NCBI GenBank assembly: GCA_048772705.1
Contig: JBLWGC010000202.1
Coordinates: forward strand, 267,904 to 331,903
From: Leidyana gryllorum EB-2025a
Lineage: Eukaryota; Apicomplexa
Reading direction: 5' to 3'
DNA: 64,000 nt
The notes beneath the pieces were generated by a model, which made no database searches, was not told the origin of the DNA, and saw only the letters and a program-made list of their open reading frames with translations. The translations under genes were made by a program, and so were the position numbers. Shown here piece after piece: positions 33,421-46,060 of this stretch (within the stretch, counting starts at the first letter, position 1; each line of letters begins with the position of its first letter).

Positions 33421-35236
33421 ATGTCACGAGCGTGGATAACAAACAATGATATCTACTGGTGTCAGATCCTCCGGTTTCTGCCTCTCTGTGAACTCCCTCG
33501 AGTAGCTGGAGTGTGCACCAGACTCAGACGCTTGCTGACTGGGACTCCGCCTGGATTTCGGCCTCGTCACCTCGAGTTGCACCAGCCTCTCCACCTCCAA
33601 TTGGTCCAGCGCCCATGGTTTGATACGTGGCTTAAGGCAATATGTGCCACTTTGGAGAGTTTGGAAGTGGTACAGGGCCGATGTCGACCCTCCAATTGGT
33701 CACTCCGCCTGCTGGTGAAACTCTCCAACTGGGGTCTGCCGCAGCTGCGAAGACTTCGAGTGAGTGGCTGTCTGATTTTCGATGACTACAGACTGCTGCA
33801 ACACTCACTGGTGCTTCCCAAATTGACCCACTTGGATCTCTCAACTGCCAAAATCTGGCCCGGATTGGATCTGACTGTCAAGGCGGTCGAGATTGAGGCC
33901 CCCGAGCTCAGTCTGATCGTTTTGCCCTCGAATGTTCCCTCATGTGTCAGCCACAGTCTTGTGAACACAAAGTGTTCATCACCCTTCCCGTCCGTGAATG
34001 TGTTTGGAAGAGCGGCCCCAGTTCAACAGGAGTGCACTTCTCCGACAAACGCCGATTCCAATCTGCGCTGCAGATCTCCAGCAGAGTCAGTTGCTTCGGC
34101 TTTCCCACATCTTTTCGACACTCGACTTGTCCAGGTGTGATGGGAGCTGTTTCAGCACTAATGAATGGGACTATGCGACGGTCTTGTGTCGAGAACGCAC
34201 ATTCAGACAGCTTGCAGCCCACGTCAGAAGTGCAGTGACTCTGCGCGATAGAAGCGTCATGTGTGTACCTCCAGGAGATGCCTGGTTCCGTTTGGCAACC
34301 ACTCTTCGTCTGGAGGAAGCCCCGACCGAACTGGCATGGCTCCCACTGGTCACGGCGAAGCCTTCCCATGCGGACTTCATGGCCTCAGCGCCCAGAGGCA
34401 CCGTTTACTGGGCCGCGGACGGTCCGAAGGGACCGCTTGAGGATTGGGCGGCCGCGAAATCGGTGATCTACTGTGACGGACCTGAAAATCAACGTGTGGA
34501 ACGCCCCTGGGCCGCCCCCGAATACGATCACATTTGGCGGACCGAGTATGTTCAGCTACCCCTGGCGGTTTGGGGAGGGGCTTCTGTTCATAATTTCTCG
34601 AGCCCGGTCGATCCAAAGCATATTCGAGTGGGTCTGCTTTTCACAAATGCGTATGTTGACGTTGACGGCATTCGTGCCGACATTGAAGGGCCAATGATCA
34701 CCCACATTGGCGTTGTGGGATTCAGCCGGTCCATTGACTTTTGGGTTAAACTTTATTCCGTCGGTCACGCAATCTGGCGGTACACTGGGAGACAGCTAAG
34801 ATTCGGGCTGCAAGCCGTTCCCATCCCCAAGTATCCCTGGCATATGGTCTTCTGGGAACTGGCGTCCGGTGAATACAGCGATGAGACGCTCAAAGCGTTG
34901 TACACCTGGATAGGCCTACCTGACGACGAAATATCGGAATATCTAAAGTCCTCTTTTGAAGACAAAAGGGTCCCTTGGCGGAGAGTGGAAGACATTGTCC
35001 ACATCGCTGGGACAAACATCCAGCTGTGGACCGAGAGGGACAATGTGCCTCTTGCACAACTTCAGGAGTGGTACTCGAAAAGGCTGTGTGCAACTCTACC
35101 GCAAGCACAACCAGCTCTCTCCTGGAGAGATTCTGACATTTTCAGAATCACTCCGTATGATGCCTGGATCAGACATCGCGTTCTGTGCCACAAACGTCAC
35201 GAACTTCTGCAGTGGAACATCTTGGCTACTTTCTAA
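33421..35236 (+). CDS. F-box protein, GHxxW/RFGL family, left copy of second tandem gene
   Basis: ATG 33,421, only 17 bp after the previous stop. F-box (WCQILRFLPLCELPRVAGVC), then WFDTWLKAICATLESL, and LRR-like GLPQLRRLRVSG and LPKLTHLDLST. This frame ends at 34,140. A second frame, 33,998-35,236, overlaps it by 143 bp and carries the rest: AWFRLATTLRLEEAPTELAW, VGHAIWRYTGRQLRFGLQA, ELASGEYSDETLKAL and QEWYSKRLCATLPQAQ. The overlap is the same in both arms, so it is not a random error; a small intron in the overlap is the simplest reading. About 600 residues if joined. Tandem with the gene at 31,489. Confidence 0.62.
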
Positions 35237-35489
35237 CCGTTTCATCTAACCGTTTCAGTTATTTATGGGCGTCTGTCCGACATTCAACTTTTCTGGGGCG
35301 ACTTTGCCTCTCACTGTTCGACTATCTCATCTAATTTCACATTCGGCTGACAACTTTTCCCAACGGACGCGTGCCCCCTCGGAGCCTTTCCCTTTTCGGA
35401 AAGCTCCCGGTATCAATGCTAACATCTCATCTTGTCGGAAAGTGTGACCAGTTCTTGGGAAACGGGCGAATTAGATACTTTGGGGCCAC
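35237..35489. other. Spacer, left arm
   Basis: No gene. Contains the duplicated phrase AACCGTTTCATCTAACCGTTTCA just after the F-box gene stop. Mirror 52,716-52,969. Confidence 0.4.
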
Positions 35490-36531
35490 CTGCAGCGCGC
35501 TGCAGCCTGCGTCGTTTGAATGAATAGATGTGTACTGTCATTCCAGCCGTTCTTACTGCTCACCTCGCTTTGTAAGGGAACATTGGACACTTGAATATCC
35601 GGAATATTCTTTGAACTCTAGTTTACTCTCTTTTCAGCTGCGTGTCTTCAAGCCAACCGAGCTGTATATCTGCGTCACAGAGGATAGTGAGCTCAAGCTT
35701 TGCAGCTTTCAGACATGTGAGGATCTCATAGATATCGTGATCGCGTTTCTCTGTGTCCAGCTCGTCGTCCTCATCTACATCGACGAAGAGCTCGCCACCA
35801 TCAATAAGCAGTTTGGTCACGTGATTGAGTCTTGATGGTGAGCTGTGCCCAACAGCAACTCCGAGTAGAGTTTCAAGGGAGACATAGCCAAGGAGCCGAC
35901 CGGTTCAAGTCGCAGACGACATATGAGACGTCCGCGCGAGTAAGCGGTACCATTATTTTCTATCACAAAGTTACATTGACAGTTGGGATCATTCTGGAGG
36001 CGAAGACCATTTTCCGGGCGCCAAGAACTGCTCTCCAAAGTGGCGAGCAGCTCACTACCGTGATTTGATCAACTACAAAACCGGGCGCCCATTCATACAG
36101 TTCGTGAATCTCATCCATATCCACCGTGGTGTAACTGAAGGTGTCCAGAATCATCCATTGCTGCTGCACATTGTCGTTCTCGAATTCTAAAATGATACTC
36201 GATATGGCACCCACAACTCGTCCCGCCTCACTCCTGTTCCGCTGGAGAACAGTGACAATGAGACCCGGGCACCAAAAAGTCCACCGGGCGGGTCCACGAC
36301 AATTGCAGCACCGTCATATTGACATAACATCTAACATCGGCCGGTTTGGCCAACGCAATAGCAGACGTCAGCCGCAATGTCGCATAAATCGATTTTTCGT
36401 TCCAGACGAACATTTAACTACAGCTTCCATCAGCGTAAAGGACCCATTCAACTTCTGTCCTCTTCGCCCTCCTCATCCAGTGAGACAGAGGACGGGATTC
36501 TTCAACACGGTCAGCTTCACGCATCGGCCAT
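35490..36531 (-). pseudogene. Broken left copy of the 343-residue gene
   Basis: Mirror of 51,684-52,715, start at 36,531. The frame is split into at least four pieces (around 36,531-36,414, 36,413-36,228, 36,214-35,963 and 35,820-35,623) by one- or two-base indels. The protein pieces are otherwise near identical, so the breaks are recent or technical. Confidence 0.7.
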
Positions 36532-37033
36532 TGGTCACAAATTTGAACACCACACGATAGAAGCCGACAGGCGAGAGCGAGAGCGAGAGAGAGACACACA
36601 CACACACACATACACACAGACAGGCAAGCGGCCCCGGTGCAGTCTGTGTCACCCACCTTCGCACCCCGGTGTCTAACCATTGTTGTTCATGTTGCTATGG
36701 GTTGTGACTGTGTCTCGTTCCGGAGTAAACCCCTATTATAGCTGGTGGAGTGGTGCCAGTAGCACGGCTAATGGGAAGAGAAAGCTGACTGGAGAGAGTG
36801 TGGCGAGGTTGACACATATCACTTGGCTGAACCTGATAGTGCTTTTTGGCGGGGATCCGATCTTTTCATTCGTCGTCTGATTGTGGGTTGCGACACCGAC
36901 AAGGGGCCTACCTCCCAGTCCCATCCCCATCCCAGGGTAGTCCCAGTCCCAATCCAAATCCAGTACAGTCCTGTGCTATGGGTACGCCCAGTTTTCGAGA
37001 GAAGCAGTGTAAGTGCGTGGCGGTGGACGAGAA

Positions 37034-40000
37034 ATGGAAAGCGATACCAGTCGTTCCAGTAGTGGACACGGAGTCAAGCCGCGGTCTGCCTTCAACTTGC
37101 GAGTTCTTCGGTATGGTGGGCGGATGAATCGACATTCGTGGCGGCCTTTGGAACCGCCTGAACTTCACAGGCGGTCTGGGATGGGTGAAGTGGTGATCTG
37201 AATTGATTGATTTTGTGTCCTCAACGTGTTTCGTGCAGCCACTCTTCTTCATCTCATTCGGTGATATGTTGGATGCAATGGATTGGAGGTTGATCGGTCG
37301 CTATCTGCGATCGATAACGCGGCTGGGGGCTGGAGTGTTCGTTCTATGTTGGATGATGATGAGCTGCAGAAGAGCAAGACATGTGCGCGATCAGATTCTG
37401 ATTTCGTCAAGGCAATAACTCGACAAGAAATGGACGGTTCGATCAGTTTGATCGAGGTACGCCACGAAGTTGAATCTGTCCGAGCATGACGCTCTCCGAT
37501 CGGGAAGTCGTTGTAGTGTTCGAGAATCTCGGAATGTTCGTGGGCTGTTACGGGCTCGCTTTCTACGAGGATGGCAATTGACACTGATCGCTAGTGTCAC
37601 AGTAATACCTATCGTTGTCATATGCACCTTCATGACGTCTCTTGGCCAGTGCCGGGGCACGCGCTTCTTGTCACAGCCGGAAGTTTGGCCGAGGAGGCTA
37701 TTGCCGCGATTCGAGCATTGCCGCTCTGGGCTTGAGAGGCGTATTACGGGAATATACCAAATACACGCATGAGGTTTCCGTCAAGTGCCGCGGTGCACTG
37801 GCTGTGGGTCTCGGACTGGGCGGCATGGCGCTCTTTGACTTTAGCACGCAGAAGCAGTATTTGGGATGTGGTATGGAACGAGGCTGACGGCTAATGACAT
37901 TGAGAAATATGGCTACTATGAGTGTCTGGAGTACGAGTATTTGGGGTGTTTCGATGCGGGGCGAGCGTTTGCCATTGTGTTACTGCTCGTGACGGGCGCG
38001 TACTGCGATCGGCCAAGTTGGCCCTGGACTCAATGCCTTGGCGCGAGCGTCGGGGCTGTTTGTGAGATCGAGGCTTTGACCACTCGGACTTCTCTGATGA
38101 ATCCGGAGAGTGAGGAGGGAATGAAAAATGTCGCCGGACGGGATCCCGAACCGCTTGCGCGGCCACACGACGCTCGCATTCTCATATCCAACGCGCCCGG
38201 ACAAGCGGATCTTCACCGGGTCTAACCTCCAGATCCCTGCTGGGAAGACTGTCGCTTTAGTGGGCGGCAGTGGAGCGGTAAAAGTACAATTGTCCAATTA
38301 CTGGAGCGGTACTACGATCCGCTGGAGGGTCGGCGCACACCTTCATTGACGGCGAGGATTTGTTGAATTACAACCTCAAGTGGATCAGAAGTCGGATAGC
38401 ATTGGTATCACAGGAACCCAAGTTGTTCGCCGCGAGTATAAGAGACAATATCAAAGCCGGAGGGATCCGGATTTGCGACCAAGTCACCGAGTCTGAGATG
38501 ATCACCGCGGCGAGGAATTCGAATGCTCACAACTTTATTATGGGGTTCCCTCGCCATTACGATACTTACTGTGGCGAAGGACAGTTGAACTGGCGGTCAG
38601 AAACAGCGCATCGCATATGGCCCGTTCGATCGTTCGCGACCCTCTAACCCCAGATGACTGAAGCCACAAGTGCGTTGGACAATGAGTCAGAGAAGATCGT
38701 GCAGGAGACTCTCGATAATTCTGGTGGCTAAGATCAAGAAAACGACTATAATCATCGCCCATCGGCTCAGCACTGTACGCAAGGCGGATCTCATCATAGT
38801 TTTGGACGCTGCTGATGACGGCAGTGGGTCCGTGGTGGTCGAACAAGGGACACACGAGGAACTGATGAAGCTGGAGAATGGCCTCTATCACTCGCTCGTA
38901 CGCAATCAAGAGAATACCAAAGAGGACCCTGTGGCTGAGACATGCATGTCGAGGTGGCGAGCTCTTTGAGGCCGATCTGCGAAACGAGATCAGAGTCTGC
39001 TGCATCTGAGGAAAAAGTTCTCGGCTTAGCCATGCCTCTCTCCGGAGCAAAGGAGCTTCGCTTCGCTCACGAGACCAATGGAGACCGGAGCCGTTTTGGA
39101 CTTGTGCGAGCCAAAGACAATCGGGGGTCCGAGAGAGGTGTGATGGGCGGAAGTGGGGCCGACACGTGCCGGGACCGGGGTTCGAGCACAGCCTTAGGCG
39201 CCGCATCCGCCGCTCCGCGGATGCATGTGGCCAACGTTTGGTGTTGTGGTCGGCTTCTTCATCAGTCCTTCTACTCGGACATCCCGGACGAAGTCCGTGC
39301 TGGGGCATGTGGGGCCGAGTGTTTATTGGATATGCCGTCGTTATGAGCATAGGTCAATTCGGGCAGTATTACTTCTTTGGGACCAATGGGACGAGATCGA
39401 CACAGTTGCTCCGAGTGCAAACATTCGGAGAGTATTATGCACCAAGACATGGCGTTCTTTGACGATCCTGTGAACACTACGGGGAACCTGAGCGAGATTC
39501 TGAGCGCTGATGTTCTGGCTGACTGAAGGATGGGTGGGAGAGAATGTCGGCGTGACACCGTGCATCGCCAGTATCATCACGGCCATCGTGATTGGTTTTG
39601 AGGCCGACCTGAAGCTGGAGCGGCTCCAGCGTACATTGTACACAACAAGTTTGGCGGTCTATCGCGTGCCAGCGATACAGTCAATCGTGGAGAGGGTCAA
39701 GAAGGGGCCGGTTTCGTGGTCACGGAGACGATATCAAACATGCGGATGATCGCCGCGTATTCTCGTTGGAGAAGCACATGTGTGATCGGTATCATGCGAT
39801 CGCGGAATGCGATTATCTCCACGGCAAACGTCGAGGAACAATCGCCAGTGTGGCCTATGCTCTCGTGTCGCGGCGAGTACTACTGTCAGGGCATTTTATT
39901 ACTATGGTGCCAGACTGATTGAGACGGGAAGCATTTCCACCAACCAGATGATCCGGCAACAACCGCCTTCGTCCTGGCCGCTCACTGCATCGGTCTGAGT

Positions 40001-40916
40001 ATGGCCTATGCAGTCGACAACACCGCCATAAAGGAGGCCGCTGCCCGAATCTGGCGATAAAGAATCGAATACCGAAAGTGGATGCCAGGAGTCAGGAGGG
40101 AAGGACGTTGAAGCGGAGGGCTTGAGACTTCTTTGACCTTCAACAATGTCAAATTCCGATACCCGCAACGGATTGACGTTCCGGTTTATAACGGGTTGTC
40201 CTTGTGTCATTTGAGAGGCCAGGTGGTAGCTTTGGTCGGTCCCAGCGGGTGTGGCAAGTCATAGACGTACAACTGATAACGGTTCTACGATGTCAGTGAA
40301 GATGCGAGATTGAATGTGGATATTGACGGAGACAAAAAGTGCCGGTGGAAACACCTCCCAAATGGACGGAATCGATATTCGTGATCTCAACGTTCGTTCA
40401 CTCCGCTCCACCATTGGACTTGTGAGTCAGGAACGGTGCTCTTCAACGAAAGCATTGCTGAGTATCGCGATGGCCAAAGAAGGGGGCGCCACGCTGGAGG
40501 AGGTGGGTAAGGCGGTCTGCAACTTGAATGCCCACGAGTTCATCATGCGATTGCCGGATGGTTACAAGACCCGTGCGGCAAAGGCGGTGGGAGGCTGAGT
40601 GGTGGTCAGAAGCAACGCATCGCCATCGCTCGAGTCTCATTTGAAATCCTTCACTCCTCATCTTGGATGAAGCAAAAACGAGTGCACTCGACACTGAAAG
40701 CGAAAAGATTGTGCAATCCGCCAGATGATCTCCTCCAAAGATATAAAACCACCACATTCGTGACCGCCACTCAGATGTCCGAGACGCGGATAAGATTGGC
40801 AGACGGTGAACGAGCATGGAGGGGTCTACGGTAGCTGAGACGGGAACCCATAATCAATTGATGAGTCTGAAGAATGGCATCTATCGTCGCCTAGTCGAAG
40901 CTGCCAATCGATAGTC
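37034..40916 (+). pseudogene. Broken left copy of the ABCB-type transporter
   Basis: Mirror of 47,190-51,196, same start and stop context but about 126 bp shorter. Dozens of one- to fifteen-base changes, mostly deletions, break the frame. The first Walker A reads GGCAGTGGAGCGG after a small deletion, and the second is followed at once by an in-frame TAG (GGCAAGTCATAG). If the sequence is right this copy is dead. The deletion-rich pattern also fits uncorrected long-read sequence. Confidence 0.85.
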
Positions 40917-43900
40917 ACAACCAAAACTGCAGACGAACATCGCTTTCCCGCCCACGATATTGGCACTCGACGTGGTGGTGGTCGGCGCTCTCCGAGTCAA
41001 ACTAGTGACCGTTCAAGCCGCGATAAGTTGCTGACCGTACCTCTGCCCCGTTATACACTCTCTGCCACACGAAACTTCTCGAAATGGCAAATCTACACCC
41101 CTCACTGCGGAGAGGCCACACACACTGGTGGGCTGACTGGGAGACAGCGAGACAAGCTAGCTCTCCTCCCTTCAATCTGATCACTCTTCATGTCAGATTG
41201 TATGATCTGAAACTCGGTGTGAAGACTCGTTCTTTTCACCCCATTTGATGGCTTCCACGAGTGGTCTCGCCACCTGACTCACTCAGCCAGCCGGGGGACG
41301 TCAATCGAATCCTGCAAGACACTGTTTTAGTGGGGGGCACTCACATATGCCACGTGTAACATATAATCAGAAGCGGCAAAGTGTCATGAGACTGCATCAC
41401 TGTCAACGAGTTTTGTCGAAGAGACAATCGACTTTTTGCGTCGACCGCTCCTCAGCACATTTTGGATCACCAGTGTTGAATCTTTCGAAGAAAGACCCCC
41501 AATAAGTGTTCATACAGAGCTGCTTTTGTATCGAGTCGTGTAGTGAACACGCCTCGTCTTTGCAATCTAATTCGTGACCGGCTGCACCGGCTGCTCGTCA
41601 TATTCGTCCTCCTCCTAGCTCGACGGAGGCGGACGGACTATCAATGGGTTCCGTACCGGCCTCAGTCGATCGCGCATTGTTTCGTCCATTAGTTGTCACT
41701 CCGGTTCGAAATCAGTGCCGAGCACACACGTGTGTTCGGATGTGGTGTCTCCGTGTCAGCCGGCACCAAATCACCGCCGGTACATTACGGCCATGCAAAA
41801 TAAAATAAAACCGAAGACTAAAAGAGGTTCACTAAACTAGGGTTATGAGTACCCTACCATTTGGTGTCACACAAGGGTTCGCTGGATCACAGTCCCACGC
41901 TCTTTCTGAATTACGACAGTGTCCAGCCTCAACCGGTAATGTGTTCTTGAGCACCAGAAGTTATGCATCAAGCGTTAGCAAGCTCTCGGCTGGAGGCGGG
42001 CTGTTTTTCAGTCGGGACTAAGAGAGACAGACAAAATAGTCCGTGCAACTCGATCAAGAGACCGACAGCCACGATTCATTGTGAGACGGTGATTCATAGA
42101 CACTTAAGAGGATTGGGGTCCAAACACCGAAGTCTCGTCCGATACCCGAGTGAAGAGCGATGGACCTACAACGGTGACACTCTGACTCCGAAGAGGCCTC
42201 AGACACGAGAAATCCCAATTCCAGCGGAGAATCGCAGTCGGCTGTCAGATATTCACGTGCGGCCGACGCATGCCCTCCCTGAGAGCTGAGACAAGACTGA
42301 AGCAGTCATTACAAATGCTTTCGGTGATTAAATGGTTACAATTCCCGCCAGCCGGTCTGTGGATCGTTGGAATCATTTGAGCGACTTTGCCGTCTGCGGG
42401 AGAACGAGAATTCGAACAGACGAGCCCGGCCTGTACGCAGCCGCTGTTGGTTTTCCTGTGAGGTTTTCCTCACACGTATCCCAATGTTCAGATAGAGATT
42501 CATTCTAGAAAACTGAAATGCCAACAGGCAACATCGTGTACATCACAAACAAGGGCTCCCTCGCCAAGGTCGGACCTCATTGAGTGTCCACCTCCGTCTT
42601 GGACACTGCTAACCACGACTGTGTGGTCCTCTATTGAGAATGCGAGGACCCAACTAGTGCCCACCAAAAGGCATTCTTCAAGAACTCGCGGTGGTGAGCA
42701 AAGCTCTTCGCCTCCTTACGGTGAGTGGCTTTCCACTCGCTTCGTGTGAAGAGACCGCGACCGCGGTGGAACTTTTTAGTTCCATTGCGGTCGTTGTGTC
42801 AAGCGGGGAGAGTATTCATTAGCCCATAGTTAGGACGCCATTTTGATGTCAGTCTGCCTTACCAGACTGCTTTTGCTTTGTGCTTAATTACGAACCAATG
42901 TGTATATCTCCGATTATTCAAAAGCCTCCGTAACCCCTTCGCATCACTTCATCCGGTCTTTGCCAAGTAATAAACCGCGCTTCCGCCATAACCCTCCGCG
43001 CGATCAATCAGAATACTTTTGGATCGGGAATCTCGACGGCTTCTTGACCTCCTCAAAATTCCCAACGTTTTTTGGCCACTTTTGCGCAAAGCCATTGTTA
43101 CTGTCTCCGTCTATCGGGCCACTCGCCACTTAGCCTTCCAGAGATGGACAGAACAGTCAGTGCAACTCGATTAGACAGAGGCGGTGCGTAGAATCATTGA
43201 GGGTGGATGATTTAAAGGATAGTTGAGGGGATGTGAACAGAGCCCTCATCTGATACCGGAGACATGCGAGGGGCGGACACTTCCAAGGGTGAGACTCTGA
43301 GGCTCCGAAAGGGGCCGGCATTCGTTCACCGAAAAAATACACGCTGTAATTATTTCCACTGCCTTTAGTCACTGTTTCTCCCTCATTACCCTACCGACCA
43401 CTGGTTGTCAAGCCCGTAGATAACCACAAAGTATCATGCGGCGCCAGATCTATGCAAAAAACTTCAACTTGGTAAAAGACACGAACTTTGAACCGCTTTG
43501 AGCTACGGGATGCGCGTTCTGTATCGTGGCAGACATTCTGGCTAAGTTTGGCAGTTCGGATTAGTCGGACAAGTAAAAAGGTCGAGCTTCGCACATGTGT
43601 GTGTCTTGCTCTTCGGCCTGATGAGAGTCGTGGATGTCCTGTGACGTGGTGGGGTGGCATAAGGACCTCATGAGCCCCTCGTCAACCCGCTATTGTCGTT
43701 TGGATGATCGCAGAGCGGGGCGTGGCCCACGTGTGACAAAGCCTACCTCTCCTTGGGTACGTCCGGCTCGGGCGGTGTACCCGTCCAGGAGAGGTCCGCT
43801 GTCGTTGGCAAGTTTGCAGTTCCATTTCGAATACTGTGCGTGGCATATAATACAGAAACACATAGAGGTCCCCCACTTTACTCATGGGGAGTCTTCTTGA

Positions 43901-44015
43901 ACCATTTTACTCGTTCGATAAGCCAGACACGGCCCGACGAGGTAGTACTGTAGTATGGGATGATGGGAATGGAACGGTTGCGATTCTTCACATGCAGATC
44001 ATAATGCGCTAAGAA
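40917..44015. other. Gene-poor inner zone, left arm
   Basis: About 3.1 kb between the transporter stop and the palindrome centre. It contains repeat copy 2 (41,562-41,892) and a pair of related segments (about 41,990-42,290 and 43,140-43,350), but no convincing gene; frames are short and differ between arms. Confidence 0.5.
41562..41892 (-). repeat. Dispersed repeat, copy 2, left-arm mirror
   Basis: Mirror of 46,192-46,523. The acidic frame is interrupted here by small changes (for example a stop within the glutamate run near 41,620). Confidence 0.55.
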
Positions 44016-44026
44016 ATTCTTAGCGC
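44006..44026. other. Centre of the palindrome, one-base spacer
   Basis: GCGCTAAGAA at 44,006-44,015 is followed by a single A (44,016) and then its exact reverse complement to 44,026. The perfect pairing continues outward for several tens of bases (through GATTCTTCACATGCAGATC and its mirror) before differences appear. No telomere repeat or spacer loop separates the arms. Confidence 0.95.
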
Positions 44027-44689
44027 ATTATGATCTGCATGTGAAGAATCGCAACCCGAACCCATTCCCATCATCCCATACTACGTACTACATTCAGTCG
44101 GGCCGTGTCTGGCTTATCGAACGAGTAAAATGGTTCCAAGAAGACTCCCCATGAGTAAAGTGGGGGACCTCTATGTGTTTCTGTACACTTGCTGTGCCAC
44201 GCACAGTATTCGAAATGGAACTGCAAACTTGCCAACAACAGCGGACCTCTCCTGGACGGGTACACCGCCCAGCCGGACGTCTACCCAAGGAGAGGTAGGC
44301 TTTGTCACACGTGGGCCACGCCCCGTTCTGCGATGCATCCAAACGACAATAGCGGGTTGACGAGGGGCTCATGAGGTCCTTATGCCACCCCACCACGTCA
44401 CAGGACATCCACGACTCCTTCATCAGGCCGAAGAGCAAGACACACACATGTGCGAACTCGACCTTTTTACTTGTCCGACTAATCCGAACTGCCAAACTTA
44501 GCCAGAATGTCTGCCACGATACAGAACGCGCGTCCGTAGGCTCAAAAGCTAAGAATCATTCCATGTCTTTACCAAGTTGAAGTTTTTTGCATAGATCTGG
44601 CGCGCATGATACTTTGTGGTTTATCTACGGGCTTGACGACCGCCGTCGGTGGGGTAATGAGGGAGAAAACAGTGACTAAAGGCAGTCGA

Positions 44690-44910
44690 TAATTACAGCG
44701 TCGCTGTTTCGGTGAACGAATGCCGGCCCCTTCGGACCTCAGAGTCTCACCCTTGGAAGTGTACCACCCTCGCATGTCTCCGGTATCAGATGAGGCTCTG
44801 TTCACATCCCCTCAATCTATCCTTTAATCATCGCCCCTCAATGATTCTACGCCACCGCCTCTGTCTAATCGAGTTGCACTGACTGTTCTGTCCATCTCTG
44901 GAAGGCTAAG
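44690..44910. repeat. Diverged repeat pair member, right inner zone
   Basis: Shares with 45,850-46,060 the order: a CTCAGAGT/GAGTGTCACC block, a TCTCCGG-TATC block, and ATCGAGTTGCAC followed by CTGTCCATCTCT or CTGTCTGTCTCT. The two are in direct orientation about 1.15 kb apart. Left mirrors at about 43,140-43,350 and 41,990-42,200. Confidence 0.5.
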
Positions 44911-45849
44911 TGGCGAGTGACCCGATCAGACGGAGACAGTAACAATGGCTTTGCGCAAAAGTGGCCAAAAAACGTTCGGAATTTTCGAGGAGGTCAAGAG
45001 ACCATCGAGATTCCCGATCCAAAAGTATTCTGATTGATCGCGCGGAGGGTTATCACGGAGACGCCGCTATTACTTGGCAAAGTATTACCGGATGAAGTGA
45101 TGCGAAGGGGTTACGGAGGCTTTTGAATAATCGGAGATATACACATTGGTTCGTAATTAAGCACAAAGCAAAAGCAGTCTGGTAAGGCAGACTGACATCA
45201 AAATGGCGTCCTAACTATGGGCTAATGAATACTCTCCCCGCTTGACACAACGACCGCAATGGAACTAAAAAGTTCCACCGCAGTCGCCGTATCTCTCAGC
45301 ACGAAGCGAGTGAAAGCCACTCACCTCCCTAAGGAGGCGAAGAGCTTTGCTCACCACCGCGAGTTCTTGAAGAATGCCTTTTGGTGGGCACTAGTTGGGT
45401 CCTCGCATTCTCAATAGAGGACCACACAGTCGTGGTTAGCAGTGTCCAAGACGGAGGTGGACACTCAATGAGGTCCGACCTTTGGCGAGGACGCTTGTTT
45501 GTGATGTACACGATGTTGCCTGTTGGCATTTCGGTTTAGAATGAATCTCTATCTGAACATTCGGATACGTGTGAGGAAAACCTCACAGGAAAACCAACGC
45601 CCAGGGCTGCGTACGGCCGGGCTCGTCTGTTCGAATTCTCGTTCTCCCGCAGACGGCAAAGTCGCTCAAATGATTCCAACGATCCACAGACTGCGGCTGG
45701 CGGGAATTGTAACCATTTAATCACCGAAAAGAGACTTTGTAATGACTGCTTCCAGTCTTTGTCTCACTCTCAATTAAGGGAGGGCAGTCACATCGGCCGC
45801 ACGTGAATATCTGACAGCCGACTGCGATATCTCCGCTGGAATTGGGATT

Positions 45850-46060
45850 TCTACGTGTCTGAGGCCTCTTCAGAGTGAGAGTGTCACCGTTGTAGGTCCA
45901 TCGCTCTTTCGTGTCTCCGGGTATCGGACGAGACTCCGTGTTGGACCCCAATCCTCTTAAGTGTCTATGAATCACCGTCTCACAATGAATCGTGGCTGTC
46001 CGGCTCTCTCTGATCGAGTTGCACGGACTATTTTGTCTGTCTCTCTTAGTCCCGACTGAA
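45850..46060. repeat. Diverged repeat pair member, right inner zone
   Basis: Partner of 44,690-44,910. Similarity is patchy, about two thirds by eye, so the duplication is older than the palindrome. Confidence 0.5.

Larger units (their letters stand above)
19608..44015 (+). repeat. Left arm of a giant inverted repeat
   Basis: Reverse-complement matches to 44,017-64,000 run through the whole segment in the same order. Coordinate sums of matched points are 88,032 at the centre, 88,106 at the transporter stop, 88,232 at its second exon, 88,206 at 34-35 kb, 88,212 at 28.6 kb, 87,874 at 25 kb and 83,608 at the edge. They show where length differs between arms. From 28.6 to 35.3 kb the arms are almost identical. 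From 36.5 to 44.0 kb this arm has many small deletions. From about 20,050 to 24,298 it has sequence absent from the other arm. Confidence 0.95.

Noticed and set aside
33998-34140. Programmed ribosomal frameshift in the tandem F-box gene
   Set aside because: No slippery heptamer or pseudoknot-like sequence seen, and the paralogue shifts in a different direction; a small intron is simpler.
37034-40916. Second functional ABC transporter gene
   Set aside because: The frame is broken in many places and the Walker A region is damaged; it is the mirror of the intact copy.
43900-44130. Telomere or telomere fusion at the palindrome centre
   Set aside because: No short tandem telomere-like repeats; the centre is unique sequence with a one-base spacer.
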